Shown here: positions 48,753 through 58,939 of the stretch, piece after piece
Numbering within the stretch: the first letter of the stretch is position 1
Layout of the letters: every line of letters starts with the position of its first letter
DNA from: Eudorina sp. 2006-703-Eu-15
Lineage: Eukaryota; Chlorophyta; Chlorophyceae; Chlamydomonadales; Volvocaceae
DNA length: 64,000 nucleotides
Assembly (NCBI GenBank): GCA_003117195.1
Contig: BDSI01000026.1
Span: 1,048,397 to 1,112,396 of the forward strand
Direction: 5' to 3'
Notes under the pieces: generated by a model
Seen by the model: the letters and a program-made list of their open reading frames with translations, nothing else
What the model was told of the DNA's origin: nothing
Database searches by the model: none
Translations under genes and position numbers: made by a program

Positions 48753-50842
48753 GGCGCCTCGTGTCTTGGCGCCGCCGTGGCCACGTGACCGTGCCAGCCA
48801 GGCCCAGCCCGAGTGGTGTCCTGATTGTGGTAATGCTGCATCGAGGGGAAAGTCCTCGCGCGCACGCTGCCGCGCCTCTGCGGCTTTGCGCGCTCCATGT
48901 CACGAAAACAGGCCCCTCGTGCTCAGCTTCAGGAGGACCGCCACAACAACCTTCAGCGACCCACGTCGGGGCGTGCCTGGCCCCTGCCGCCAATCAAGGC
49001 GCGTCGTTGACGCTGTTTTTGTCACCGCTTTCCCAACGGCCCGGTGCAAACTTGCCGATGGGACGGAGCCATGGGCGGTCCCCGCCGTGAAGCACCTTGG
49101 TCATGTCGGCGTTGCGTGTTTGAAGGCAGCGGCAAGGGGCGGGGTTGCGAAGACGCGGGGTTGCATACCGGTCCTCGACACGGTGGTGTCACACCCACGT
49201 GGAACCCTTGCGCCCGCTGCGAGAGTTGTAGAGCCACGTCTGCGGCGCGGTCCTGCCTTGGCGCGATGGAGATCGCCAAGGCGCTCGGGTTGGAGCTGGT
49301 AGCAGGGGCCTTTTTGTGGGGTCCCGGCAGGCTGGTGGTTTGCGTGGTTGGTGGTTTGGACTAAAAAACAAATGGAGTCCTGCGCTTGCGCGTGCACTTT
49401 TTGACTGCGCCGCCGGGGGACTTTGACCGCAGCTGACACGACGTGCTCTGTTGTTGTTTTGTTTGTGGGATTCGATCGACCTGACCCTGACGATATGCGA
49501 TTCTCGTTTTTGATTGGCATAGCCCCCGCGACTCGTTGTTGTTGTTGCGCATGTGTGGTCAGGGGGAGCACCTGCACGACCTGGACGTGTCCCGGCTGTT
49601 GGGCCTTACGTGGGTATGGACAGGGGTGGTGGGCCCTGTCCGACGCAATGCACATGCCACGGACCCTGAGGCCGCGAGCGGTCCTGTTGCCTTGTCCCAT
49701 GTTGTTGAGTCTTGACGCGCTGACGTCCGGTCGCCCGTTTCGACCACTTGAGAACAGCACGCATGCATGCACCGGTGAATCGCACTTGATAGTTGCTGCG
49801 TAAGCACGTCGCTCGACGCCCTAAGGAGAACGGACTCGTTGACTGCCAGGACGGACCCCCCTGGAGTGCAGAAAGCTGGTTGGTTGTTGCTACTTTATGT
49901 TTGTTCTCGGTCGATGGCGGTGATGTCGCGAGGAGGACCTCGCGCATATGGCCGCGCTGCGCGTTGGTACGGCAGCAGGGCGTTGAGATTTGCTAAGAAC
50001 CCATGGGTCGCAATGCATTAGGTAACACCGGCACGGCGTGGAGTGGTCCGGCCGGCCCGATGCGGCGTCGTAAGCGCAGTGAAGTTTGACTTGCTTTGAA
50101 GTGGTGGCGCATCGACCCCGGAAGCTTCGTGGGGCGGAGATTGAGCGAACCGTGCACTCGGTTCCCTAAAAGACCAAGCTCTGTACAAAGAAAGCATCGT
50201 CTCAGCCTCTTTCGGTATTACTGCGGTCGAGCACGTGCTCATGCGAGCACTGCTCACATGAATGAATGAATGAACGTTACAGCGGGTCACATGCTGGTCC
50301 CGCCCGCGGGTCCCGCCCGCCCGAATGAATGAACGTTACAGCGGAGCACTGCTCACATGCGGGTCCCGCCCGCAGCTTGCGTCGGATGCCCAAACGCCTG
50401 CCGCCAGAATCCGCGTCACCAGCGCGCTAGTTCTTCCCGGCAACGTGCAACGCGACTTGGCAACAGCCGTTGATGTGGCGTAGAGCACCTCTTGTGACAT
50501 GAACCTACCATCCATGCACCACCCTCGGCCCCTCGCGACAACAGTCAGAGACCATGGGCAGTGCCCCCGGGCGTCCATTATTCTGTGTCCTGGGGCCACC
50601 GAGCCCATCCTCCGGCACTGCAGCGCTGCATCGCACAACATGCCCTGCGCAGCATGACACCCATGAACCGCCTCGTTCCCGTCCCGTTTTCGTGTTTCGC
50701 CGCATCCCTCTTCCTTCTCAGAGAACAATTCTCACCCAACCTCTTTCGTCTGCCGCTCATGGAAGGTGTCCCACGGACGAGCCGGCAAGGCCATCAGCGT
50801 CGCTACACTCTTTGTCGGTCAGTCGTCGACCGGCGGCGTCCC
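48753..50842. other. Intergenic region, no gene seen
   Basis: Both strands carry only short open frames without motifs. The right part contains the 3' untranslated region of the minus-strand Gln-rich gene and an imperfect direct duplication (about 50250-50345). Confidence 0.55.
50250..50345. repeat. Imperfect duplication carrying two TGTAA signals
   Basis: A segment with GAATGAATGAACGTTACAGC occurs twice (ending about 50286 and 50345), each with the same flank ACTGCTCACATG nearby. On the minus strand both copies give TGTAAC (50277-50281 and 50336-50340), 500-570 bases beyond the stop of the Gln-rich gene, so it may have two alternative polyadenylation signals. Confidence 0.6.
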
Positions 50843-53800
50843 CTACATGTACGCCGCGCCGTACCCGCCAGGGGGCATCTGTTGCTGCATCTGCATTTGC
50901 TGCTGCATCTGCGGCATTTGTTGCTGCTGCTGTTGCATCATTTGTGCCATTTGCTGCTGCTGCTGCTGCATCTGCGCCACTTGATGTTGTTGTAGCTGTG
51001 TGATGTGCTGCTGCTGGTGCATCTGCGCCGCATGCTGCTGGTGCATCTGTGGCATTTGCTGCTGCTGTAACTGTGGCGTTTGCTGCATCTGCATCTGTGG
51101 CGTTTGCTGCTGCGGCTGCTGCTGCAACTGCGGCGTTTGTTGCTGCGGCTGCTGCTGCTGCTGCATCTGCGGCGTTTGCTGCTGCGGCTGCTGCAGCGGC
51201 ACCTGCGGCTGGTGAGGCATGTGCTGGGGATGCTGGTAGGCGTGCAGCGCTGCCCCTGACACCCCGCTCACGGCCACCGGGGTCTGGTCGGGAACAGTCT
51301 GCATCACCACGTCCGGCGCCGGCGCTGGCCCCGCCGCCGCCACTGCCGCCGTCTGCGGCCCCTGTTGCATCCCTGCCATCGCCGAGTACGGACCGGGAGA
51401 CGCCACCGGCAACGTCCCGGAGGCTCCACCTTGCATCCCTCCCGCCATCGCCATCGCCGGTGCCGGTCCCGAGGAGGGCGGTGCGTAGGCGGCCCTGCCG
51501 CTCGTGGTACCGTCCGCGTCAGCTGTCGCGGCGGTGGGGGCTGTGTCGGCGGCGGCGGCGGCTCCGCCGCCGCGTAGCTGCGACGCGAGGCGCTCCGCCA
51601 CGTCCAGGACTTGCCGTACTTGCTCCGGATCCATGGCGGGCGCTGCGACCAGCACGCCACGGCAGTGAAGGGTGGGCGCGAGCTTCACACACACACACAC
51701 CTTGCCTGCCAGATTGCCCAGCCCTGTGCACCGTAAGAACGTACTGGTTGGACCGCGTGACCGTGACTGCTTTCCCAGGAGGATCGGAGCCATGCCACCT
51801 GCATAGTGCTCGCTCCGTTGCGTGGTCCCCTTTTGCCGTGCGTGCCTGGCCTTCTGCTGGTTGCGCTGAACGTGTAGGGGTTTTGTTTGAGTTGGCCCCG
51901 TGATCGGCTTTATAAGGGCAGGCTGGCTTGGTGCCTGACCTCGTGGCGCGTTTTAGATGGGGCTAGAGGCCCCGGGTGCACGGCACCCTTGTGGTCCCGT
52001 GCTGTGTCTCCTCGCCCCTCTCCCAGTTCTCTGGGAGAGTGCTTCGGCGGTCTCCCGATGGGGCGGGTTAGCGCCCCCGGCCAGCGTCGGCCCGGCAGAT
52101 ATGTAACGATACACACACACACACACACACACAGACGGGCGGGTTGCATTTCTAAACACGCAGGGGTACTCCTGTTCTGCCTGCTTAAATAACACACAGG
52201 GGTAATTCAGCCTCACACACCGCCTCGCGTCCCCGTACAGCTCCCCTTCCTTCCTTTATCTTTTTCGTCCCCCGCCGCCTCCCTTCCCTTCCCGGACGCT
52301 CACCCGGCGGCGGTCCCGAGGACGACACGTGCTGCAGCATCTCCTGCTTGATCATCTCAATCGCCTGCTTCTGCGGTCGGCGGATTCGGGGGAGGAGCGG
52401 AGGGAACGGCAGACGGGAACCCGGGAGAGTAGTGAAGGGGTAGACTGGGGGAAGTACAGGTAGGGACAACGACCCGGCGGTCAAGAGGCAAGCGCAGCAG
52501 CGGCGGCACTGGCAGCGGAGGAGGGAACTGAGGGTGAGGTGCATGCTGAAGTTCACAAGGCGGGACTGACGCGGCACTGACGCTGCCAGACTTCCTCAGC
52601 CAGGCCTCCCGCATGCGGCTCCAGGGAGCACCACTCGACATGCGGCGCAGCGGGCGGGGCTGATTCCCCGTCCAGGGGAACCTGACTGTGGGATTCCAGC
52701 GATGGGTGCAGCCGACTGCGGGACTGTGACTGCACTGGTGGGCGGGTACGTGTCCGATGCCGGATGCTGCTGCTGCTGCAGCAGCAGCAGCAGCGGCAGC
52801 AGCAAGTAAGTATCAGCCAGCTATCTAGTTGTGAGGTCCGCTGGGAGCAGGCAGCTACGGCAGCGCCGTCCGGCATCAGGCACCCATCACCCATCAGCGC
52901 AGTCTTGGTCCCCGGGTACACCAGCGTGTGACCCACGGAGCGCAGGCCCTCCCGCGCGCAGGCCCTCCGCGCAGGGGAACAGCGTCCCCGACCCGGCGCC
53001 TCGCGACCGTCCCCCCCTCCGGGTCACCGGTGAGGGCATCCCGAGCCTGATGGGCTTGGTGACCTTGGAGTACCGTCATCATCAGTCTGACGCGCACCGG
53101 AAACCGCCCACCCGCCTGCCTGCGATGCGAACCCGCCCGCCTACCAGCTGAAAGCACCTGCGCACAGCAGCAGCAGCAGCAGCAGCAGCAGATGGGAAAC
53201 AAGCGCAAGTTCGCAATCGACACTCCTTGCGTCCTGGGTGTGTACGTATGTGTGTTCTCACAGGCACGGCAAGGGCTGCCCCACAGCAATAGGATATCCG
53301 TGGCGAGGGACAGCGATGCCGGGGAGGCATCAGCGTGCGGCACGGTCTGAGTGCCGCCGTTTGCTGATCTGCTGTATGCGGGTCTGAGCGGGGAGCGGGA
53401 AGTGCCTCGGAGGAACCTGTCCACCAACGGCGCCTCCGCAGCGATAGCAAGCAACTGAGTGAAGAATCGTTGTTGCGACACTGCGCCTCATCAGGCCCCC
53501 GCCGGTCGTGGAGGACAAAGCCCACCCTGTTTTGCACCAGTGTCATCTAAGAGTGTCTTCCCTGGACCCCACGGCCATCCGAGCATGTCCCCTGGCGCGG
53601 CACGGGCGGCCAGATGGACAGCGACATGGCTCAACCTACATGAAGTCGCAGCAGCTGACAAAGTCCTGCTTGGCTTCCTCCACCCGCGTGCGAGCCCATG
53701 GCTGCTGGCTGCCCTCCCCCAGCTGCTTCACGGCATCCGCGAGTGCCGCCAGCAACGCCTGTCCAAGGAAGCATGGAGCGGCTGTGCTCGATTGGGTTTG

Positions 53801-53905
53801 CAAGTGCCACGAAAAGCGACAAGCTGCAGCGTAACTAGAAAGAACGCACACCTCATAGGTTGCTGTGAAACGCTCCATTTCGCTAGCTAGCCAGTCTGTC
53901 TGCAC
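50843..53905 (-). CDS. Gln/Met-rich protein, partly resolved gene model
   Basis: I do not recognise the family. Supported exons in transcript order: 53905-53852 (MQTDWLASEMERFTATYE), 53758-53640 (contains ALADAVKQLGEGSQQPWART and EEAKQDFVSCCDF, ending in phase 2), then an unresolved stretch, then 52370-52304 (KQAIEMIKQEMLQHVSSSGP, phase 0 to 1), and the last exon 51642-50843. The last exon starts APAMDPEQVRQVLDVAERLA and turns into an Ala/Pro stretch and about 120 residues of Gln, Met, Pro and His. The missing exon or exons must carry 3n+1 bases. A helical N-terminus plus a Gln-rich tail recalls transcription or Mediator-type proteins, which is only a guess. That the two ends belong to one gene rests on strand, proximity and lack of another stop or start. 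Confidence 0.5.
52740..52805. repeat. CAG/CTG trinucleotide tracts
   Basis: GCTGCTGCTGCTGCAGCAGC near 52768 is a CTG run meeting a CAG run, so a perfect hairpin. A second CAG run of about ten lies near 53166-53191. Both lie in the unresolved part of the Gln-rich gene and may be intronic. Confidence 0.7.
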
Positions 53906-54176
53906 GTTTTCCTTTTCATCATGACATTTTTTGCTAAGGCGGAATCCAATGCAATACTAATAAATATTGAGAAGCATGGCGATGCATGAAGACGTCAACA
54001 TGTTGGTCGCTGTCGGCAGCGAGTCAGCGACACTGCATGTCTCGTCCCAGCATGACTTGCTCGTCCAAAAAGACGCTGTCAAAGTTGACTTCGCAACTTC
54101 CGTTGCGCTAACATTTATCGTGATCTCAAATATTTACGAAATGCTGCTGCAAGACATTAAGGAAACTTATTAACCA
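53906..54176. promoter_or_regulatory. Divergent promoter region, Gln-rich gene and GT77 gene
   Basis: Only 271 bases lie between the two start codons on opposite strands. The segment is AT-rich compared with its flanks and presumably carries both promoters and 5' untranslated regions. Confidence 0.5.
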
Positions 54177-55522
54177 ATGAGCACCATGGACAAGCGCGGG
54201 GGAAGGACCTCGCAACGGACGGTTTGGCTGGCGCTGCTGCTGGGCCAGGCGGTCGTCGCTGTCGCAATCATCATGCTGATCCGCAGTCGATCATCCGCCC
54301 ACGCGCCCGCTTGGGCCGAGTCCACCGACCGGGATTCGCTGCTCCAAGAGGCAGCCGAGCTCCAACACCGGCTGGACAGCTGGCGCCGCCGCGCCACAGC
54401 TGCCTCAATCGATGTCCATAGCGTCCTGCCCCTCGGAGCCTCGGCCTCCGCATCGTCCGCCTCCCTGGCCTCCGCCTCCGCCACATTCCGGGATGGCGCA
54501 GCTGCCGCCGCCGACGGCGGGACGTGCACCCCCAACGGCCACCCCGTCACGACCGTCGATCGAATCGACCCCAGGTACCTCATGCGCCCCGCGTCTGAGG
54601 TGCAGGCCGAGAACCCGGAATTCGCGGCCCTGCTGGCGAGGCACGCGAACGAGCAGCGCGAGATCATGCTGGCGCTGACCAACGCGGTCATGATCTGCAA
54701 GAACACGACGCTGTGCTGGTGGAACGGCGGCAACATCCTGGAGTCCTTCCTGGAGATCCTGGAGCGCTCCAACATCACCAACCACCTGATCGGTGTCACG
54801 GACGACCAAGCCGCGAAGTAGGTGTGCGGGCCCCCCCTGCCACCTCGCGGGCCGGTTGCCCCCTGCCGCCAGGGTTGAAGAGTGTATCCTCCTGAACCCC
54901 CCACCCCTAAACCCCTAAACCCCTAAACCCCCGGGAGCGGGCCGATAAAACCACCAAAACCACACCAAGTCTAGTACGGAGCCGGTCACGGCCCTCGGGG
55001 GAGGGGCCAAGGGAGGAGCCGCCCTGGGAGGCTAACAGCAGCAGCGGCAATATCAGCGGCAGTAGCAGTGGCGCTAGCAGCCGGTGGGCGGCTCGCTGCC
55101 TCATGGGCGAAGGGGGCCGTGTGTGGGGGGGCGGGGGCCGGTACCGCAGCCCTGGACCCTAGAGAGCGAGAGCCCATGTCGGGGACCCGGAGCGGTACCA
55201 CAGCGGTTCCGGAGCAGAGGCAGCTCGGGGAAGGGGGTCCCCCTGCGGGGCAGCACTTGAGCTGCGCAGGGCGGGGCAGCACTTGAGGGCCCACTGACAG
55301 CGCCCGGGGGCTGAAGGGGTTCCTGCGCACGCACTGGGAGACACAGGGGCCGGGGAGGGAGGGTGTTGCAGCGGATGGGGCGGTGAGGGGCCGGGGGGGG
55401 GGGGGGGGGGGGGGAGGGTGTTGCAGCGGATGGGGCGGTGAGGGGCTGGGGGGGGGAGGGTGTTGCAGCGGATGGGGCGGTGAGGGGCTGGGGGGGGAGG
55501 GTGTTGCAGCGGATGGGGCGGT

Positions 55523-55562
<40 letters not shown>

Positions 55563-58500
55563 GGGTGTTGCAGCGGATGGGGCGGTGAGGGGCGGGGGGG
55601 GAGGGTGTTGCAGCGGATGGGGCGGTGAGGGGGGGGGGGGGAGGTGTTGCAGCGGATGGGGCGGTGAGGGGCTGGGGGGGGAGGTGTTGCAGCGGATGGG
55701 GCGGTGAGGGCCGGGGGGAGGGTGTGTGCAGGTGAGGGGCGGGGGGAGGGTGTTGCAGCGGATGGGGCGGTGAGGGGGGGGGGGAGGGTGTTGCAGCGGA
55801 TGGGGCGGGAGGGGGGGAGGGTGTTGCAGCGGATGGGGCGGTGAGGGGCGGGGGGGAGGGTGTTGCAGCGGATGGGGCGGTGAGGGGCCGGGGGGGAGGG
55901 TGTGAGGGGGGAGGGTGTTGCAGCGGATGGGGCGGTGAGGGCTGGGGGGGAGGGTGTTGCAGCGGATGGGGCGGTGAGGGGCTGGGGGGGGGAGGGTGTT
56001 GCAGCGGATGGGGCGGTGAGGGGCCGGGGGGGAGGGTGTTGCAGCGGATGGGCGGTGAGGGGCCGGGGACGGGGGGAAGGGTCGGGAGGGCCAGGGGTTG
56101 GGCAGGTACCCTAGCTGTCCCCGCCGTGACTGACTGTGTGTGTGTGTGTTAGCAAGGAGAAAAGCACTGTGTGTGTGTGTGTGTAAAAGAGAACTGAGCC
56201 GCGAGGAGTGAGTGTGTGTGTGCATGTGTTCGCGCGCCCGGCCGGTGGGCCAGCTGACTGACATGTGCCGCGGCGGTTGGCACCCGCGGTGGCAGGTACC
56301 TGGAGGACCGCGCCGCGGGTCGGCCCGCGGGCTCCTTCGCCGTCAACTGGTTCCGCCCCGCCGTCAAGGTGCCGGAGGTGCAGGCCAACACGAGAGAGGC
56401 CAACCGGGTGTCCTCCCTCAAGTTCAGTCTGCTGCAGACGTCGCTGCAGCTGGGCTACCACACCATGATCACCGACATGGTGGGGGCCTTAGGGGGCGGG
56501 GTGGAGGGGGTGGGGCCTGGGGGGTTGAGGAGGTGGGGGACGGGGGTTGAGGAAGGGGGGGGCGGGGATGAGGGCTGGTGGGGCCAAGGGCGGCGGCGTC
56601 CTGCGACGCGGCAAACCCGGGCCCGGGCCCCTCTACTTCCCACCCCGCCCCCGGGCCCTTCTAAATCCCGCCCGCCCCACCCCGCCCACCCACCCCCCCA
56701 GGACCTGGTGTACATCTCCAACCCCTTCGACGCGCTGCACCGCGACGCGGACATCGAGTCGTCGTCCGACGGCTTCGACCGCATGGCGTACGGCACCATG
56801 AACTCGATCCACGATCCCACCATGGGCTGGGGCGGCGGCGGCCTCTACATGGAGATCTTCACGTGAGGCCGGAAGGAGGGGGTTGGGGCAGGGATAGAGA
56901 GGACTCGGGGGGACTGCGGGAGGGGACTGCGGGAGGGGACTGCGGGAGGGGACTGAGGGAGGGGACTGCGGGAGGGGACTGAGGGAGGGGACTGAGGGAG
57001 GGGACTGAGGGAGGGGACTGCGGGAGGGGACTGCGGGAGGGGACTGAGGGAGGGGACTGCGGGAGGGGACTGAGGGAGGGGACTGAGGGAGGGGACTGAG
57101 GGAGGGGACTGAGGGAGGGGACAGTGGGAGGGGACTGAGGGAGGGGACTGCGGGAGGGGACTGAGGGAGGGGGAGGGAGCGTTGACCGATCGAAGAATGA
57201 TGTTGCGGAGGGGTTGGGGCCGTGGTCAAGGGATTGCTCCTGGCCCGTCATGCTGTGTAAGGGCCCTTGTCCTTACCAATCCCTTCCTTATCAACACCCG
57301 CTCAGCCTTGATGCCGCCCCCAACCCAATCTGATTGCGCCCTGACCCTCCTCCTCAACCCGCCTCCCCGACCCGCCTCTTCTCCCCTCCCCTCCCCCCCC
57401 CCCCCCCGGGCACAGCATCAACGTGGGGTGCGCCTACCTGCGCGCCACCCACCGGACCTTCGCAGTGGTGAAGCGGGCGGCGGACGAGCTGGCGGCGCAG
57501 CCGGGCTGGGACCAGCAGGTGGGTGGGTGGGGGCACGAGGGCGGAGGGCGGGGCAGGGGGTGGAGGGCGGGGCGATGGGGATCCCGCAGGCCCCAAACCC
57601 TCCAGCCGCCGCCCCCAAACCCTCCACCCCACCGCTCCACCACTCCCCAACGTCCCCCCTCACCTCGCCACCCTCCCGCCCCCCCATCACGTCGCCAATC
57701 CCCCTCCCCACCGGCCCCCCCGCCAGGTATTCAACACGCACCTGCTGACCCAGTCCCACGGCGACTACGCGTCCCCCTACGCCACCCTGCGCGTCATGGA
57801 CATCGACAAATTCGTAAACTCCAAGCGCTACTTCAGGCGAGTGCCGTACGGCTCTGCCGTACTGCAGTACCGTGCCGCAGTACCGCAGTACTGCCGCAGC
57901 GGACCCGGGCCCCGACCGCCTGTTCCCGCCCTCCCCGCCTGTCGCTCCCCTGTCACGCCCCTTCTCTGCCGCCGCCGGCACAGGGGCCATGCGCACCCCG
58001 CCCGCTTGCATTTGCCCGCTTCAAATGCCCCGACCCCACCTCTCCCTTCTCGCCCCTCTCTCTCTCTCTCACAGCTCCATCACGTCTGCCAATTTTCCAG
58101 TAATCTCCCCACCTCTCCCGCACGCTCGAATCCTTCTGGGTGTGCCCGGGTTCGTTTCTGGGTTTGGTTTTTTCTTTTCTTTTTATCAAATCCCCCCCGC
58201 CCCAACCCCACCCCCCGGAGCAGGACCATGCGCGCCGCCTACATTCCGGGCGCCTCCTCCCGCGCGTCAACGCCCGTGATGGTGCACTTCAACTACCACC
58301 CCGACAAACACGCGCGCATGCTGTGCATCATGGACAGGTGGGGCGGGGGAGGGCCGGGGGAAGGGCCGGGCGGGTGGGTAGGTGGGTGTTGGAGAGGAGT
58401 GACGCGGGACGGGGCGAGGCGGGGGGTTGGGGGTGGTCTGGTGGGAGGGTAGTAGGCGGGGGGGTGGTCTGGTGGGAGGGTAGTAGGCGGGGGGTGGTCT

Positions 58501-58939
58501 GGGGATGGCGGAATGTAGAGTTGGGGGGTTGGGGGGTTTGGGTGGTTGGGGGGGTTGGGCGTCAATGAGGCGACGACGGCATGGGTGCGGACCCCCCGCA
58601 CCTCCTCTCCCCCGCCGTGACCTCAACCTCGTCGCTGCTGGGACCCCTCCTGCTGGGACCCCTCCTGCTGGGACCCCTCCTGCTGGGACCCCTCCTGCTG
58701 GGACCCCTCCTGCTGTAACGTGGAACATGTCGACCACCATGTTCCTATACCCCGTCCTGCTGCTGCGGCTGCTGTGGCTGCGGCTGCTGCTGGCGCTGCG
58801 GCTGCTGCTGGCGCTGCGGCTGCTGTTGAACCCCCTCCTCCTGCTGCTGCGGCGGCTGCTTCCCCCCCGCAGGTACTTCCGCGGGAAGGTGGACGCGTGC
58901 GACAAGTTCCCGGGCGGCTCCGACCCGGGGACACGGTGA
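54177..58939 (+). CDS. GT77-type glycosyltransferase, probable Hyp-O-arabinosyltransferase
   Basis: Golgi type II membrane enzyme of 459 residues. Exons: 54177-54817, 56296-56479, 56702-56862, 57416-57518, 57727-57836, 58224-58337, 58873-58939; all phases agree and intron 5 uses a GC donor (AG|GCGAGT). A short basic cytosolic tail precedes one membrane helix (WLALLLGQAVVAVAIIMLI, residues about 17-36) and a stem. The catalytic domain belongs to the nucleotide-diphospho-sugar transferase family (RRA/XEG113 relatives in plants): NAVMICKNTTLCWWNGGNIL, LGYHTMITDMDLVYISNPF with the DMD metal/nucleotide-sugar motif, SSSDGFDR, INVGCAYLRATHRTF, WDQQVFNTHLL, VMVHFNYHPDKHARM. Plant members add arabinose to hydroxyproline-rich proteins; pherophorins are obvious candidate acceptors here. 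Donor and acceptor specificity are inferred from the family only. Confidence 0.9.
55366..56065. repeat. G-rich minisatellite in GT77 intron 1
   Basis: About 16 copies of a unit with constant core GTTGCAGCGGATGGGGCGGT, separated by G-runs of variable length, including a 37-base uninterrupted G-run (55525-55561). The G-rich strand is the transcribed-sense strand, so the nascent RNA would be G-rich. Confidence 0.93.
56895..57172. repeat. 14-base G-rich tandem repeat in GT77 intron 3
   Basis: About 19 copies of GGGAGGGGACTGAG or GGGAGGGGACTGCG in tandem, both variants interleaved, right after the exon 3 donor. Confidence 0.93.
58633..58713. repeat. 15-base tandem repeat in GT77 intron 6
   Basis: Five to six perfect copies of TGCTGGGACCCCTCC. 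Just downstream, at 58725-58753, lies a diverged copy of the intron 3'-end motif. Confidence 0.93.
58725..58753 (+). repeat. Copy of the intron 3'-end motif, GT77 intron 6
   Basis: Reads ATGTCGACCACCATGTTCCT then ATACCCC, a clear variant of ATGTCTACCAATTTCCTATA plus C-tract. It is sense with respect to this gene, though separated from the acceptor (58872) by a CTG-rich pyrimidine stretch. Confidence 0.6.

Noticed and set aside
55101..56264. 387-codon minus-strand Pro-rich open frame
   Set aside because: Translation of the G-rich minisatellite in GT77 intron 1; no conserved sequence.
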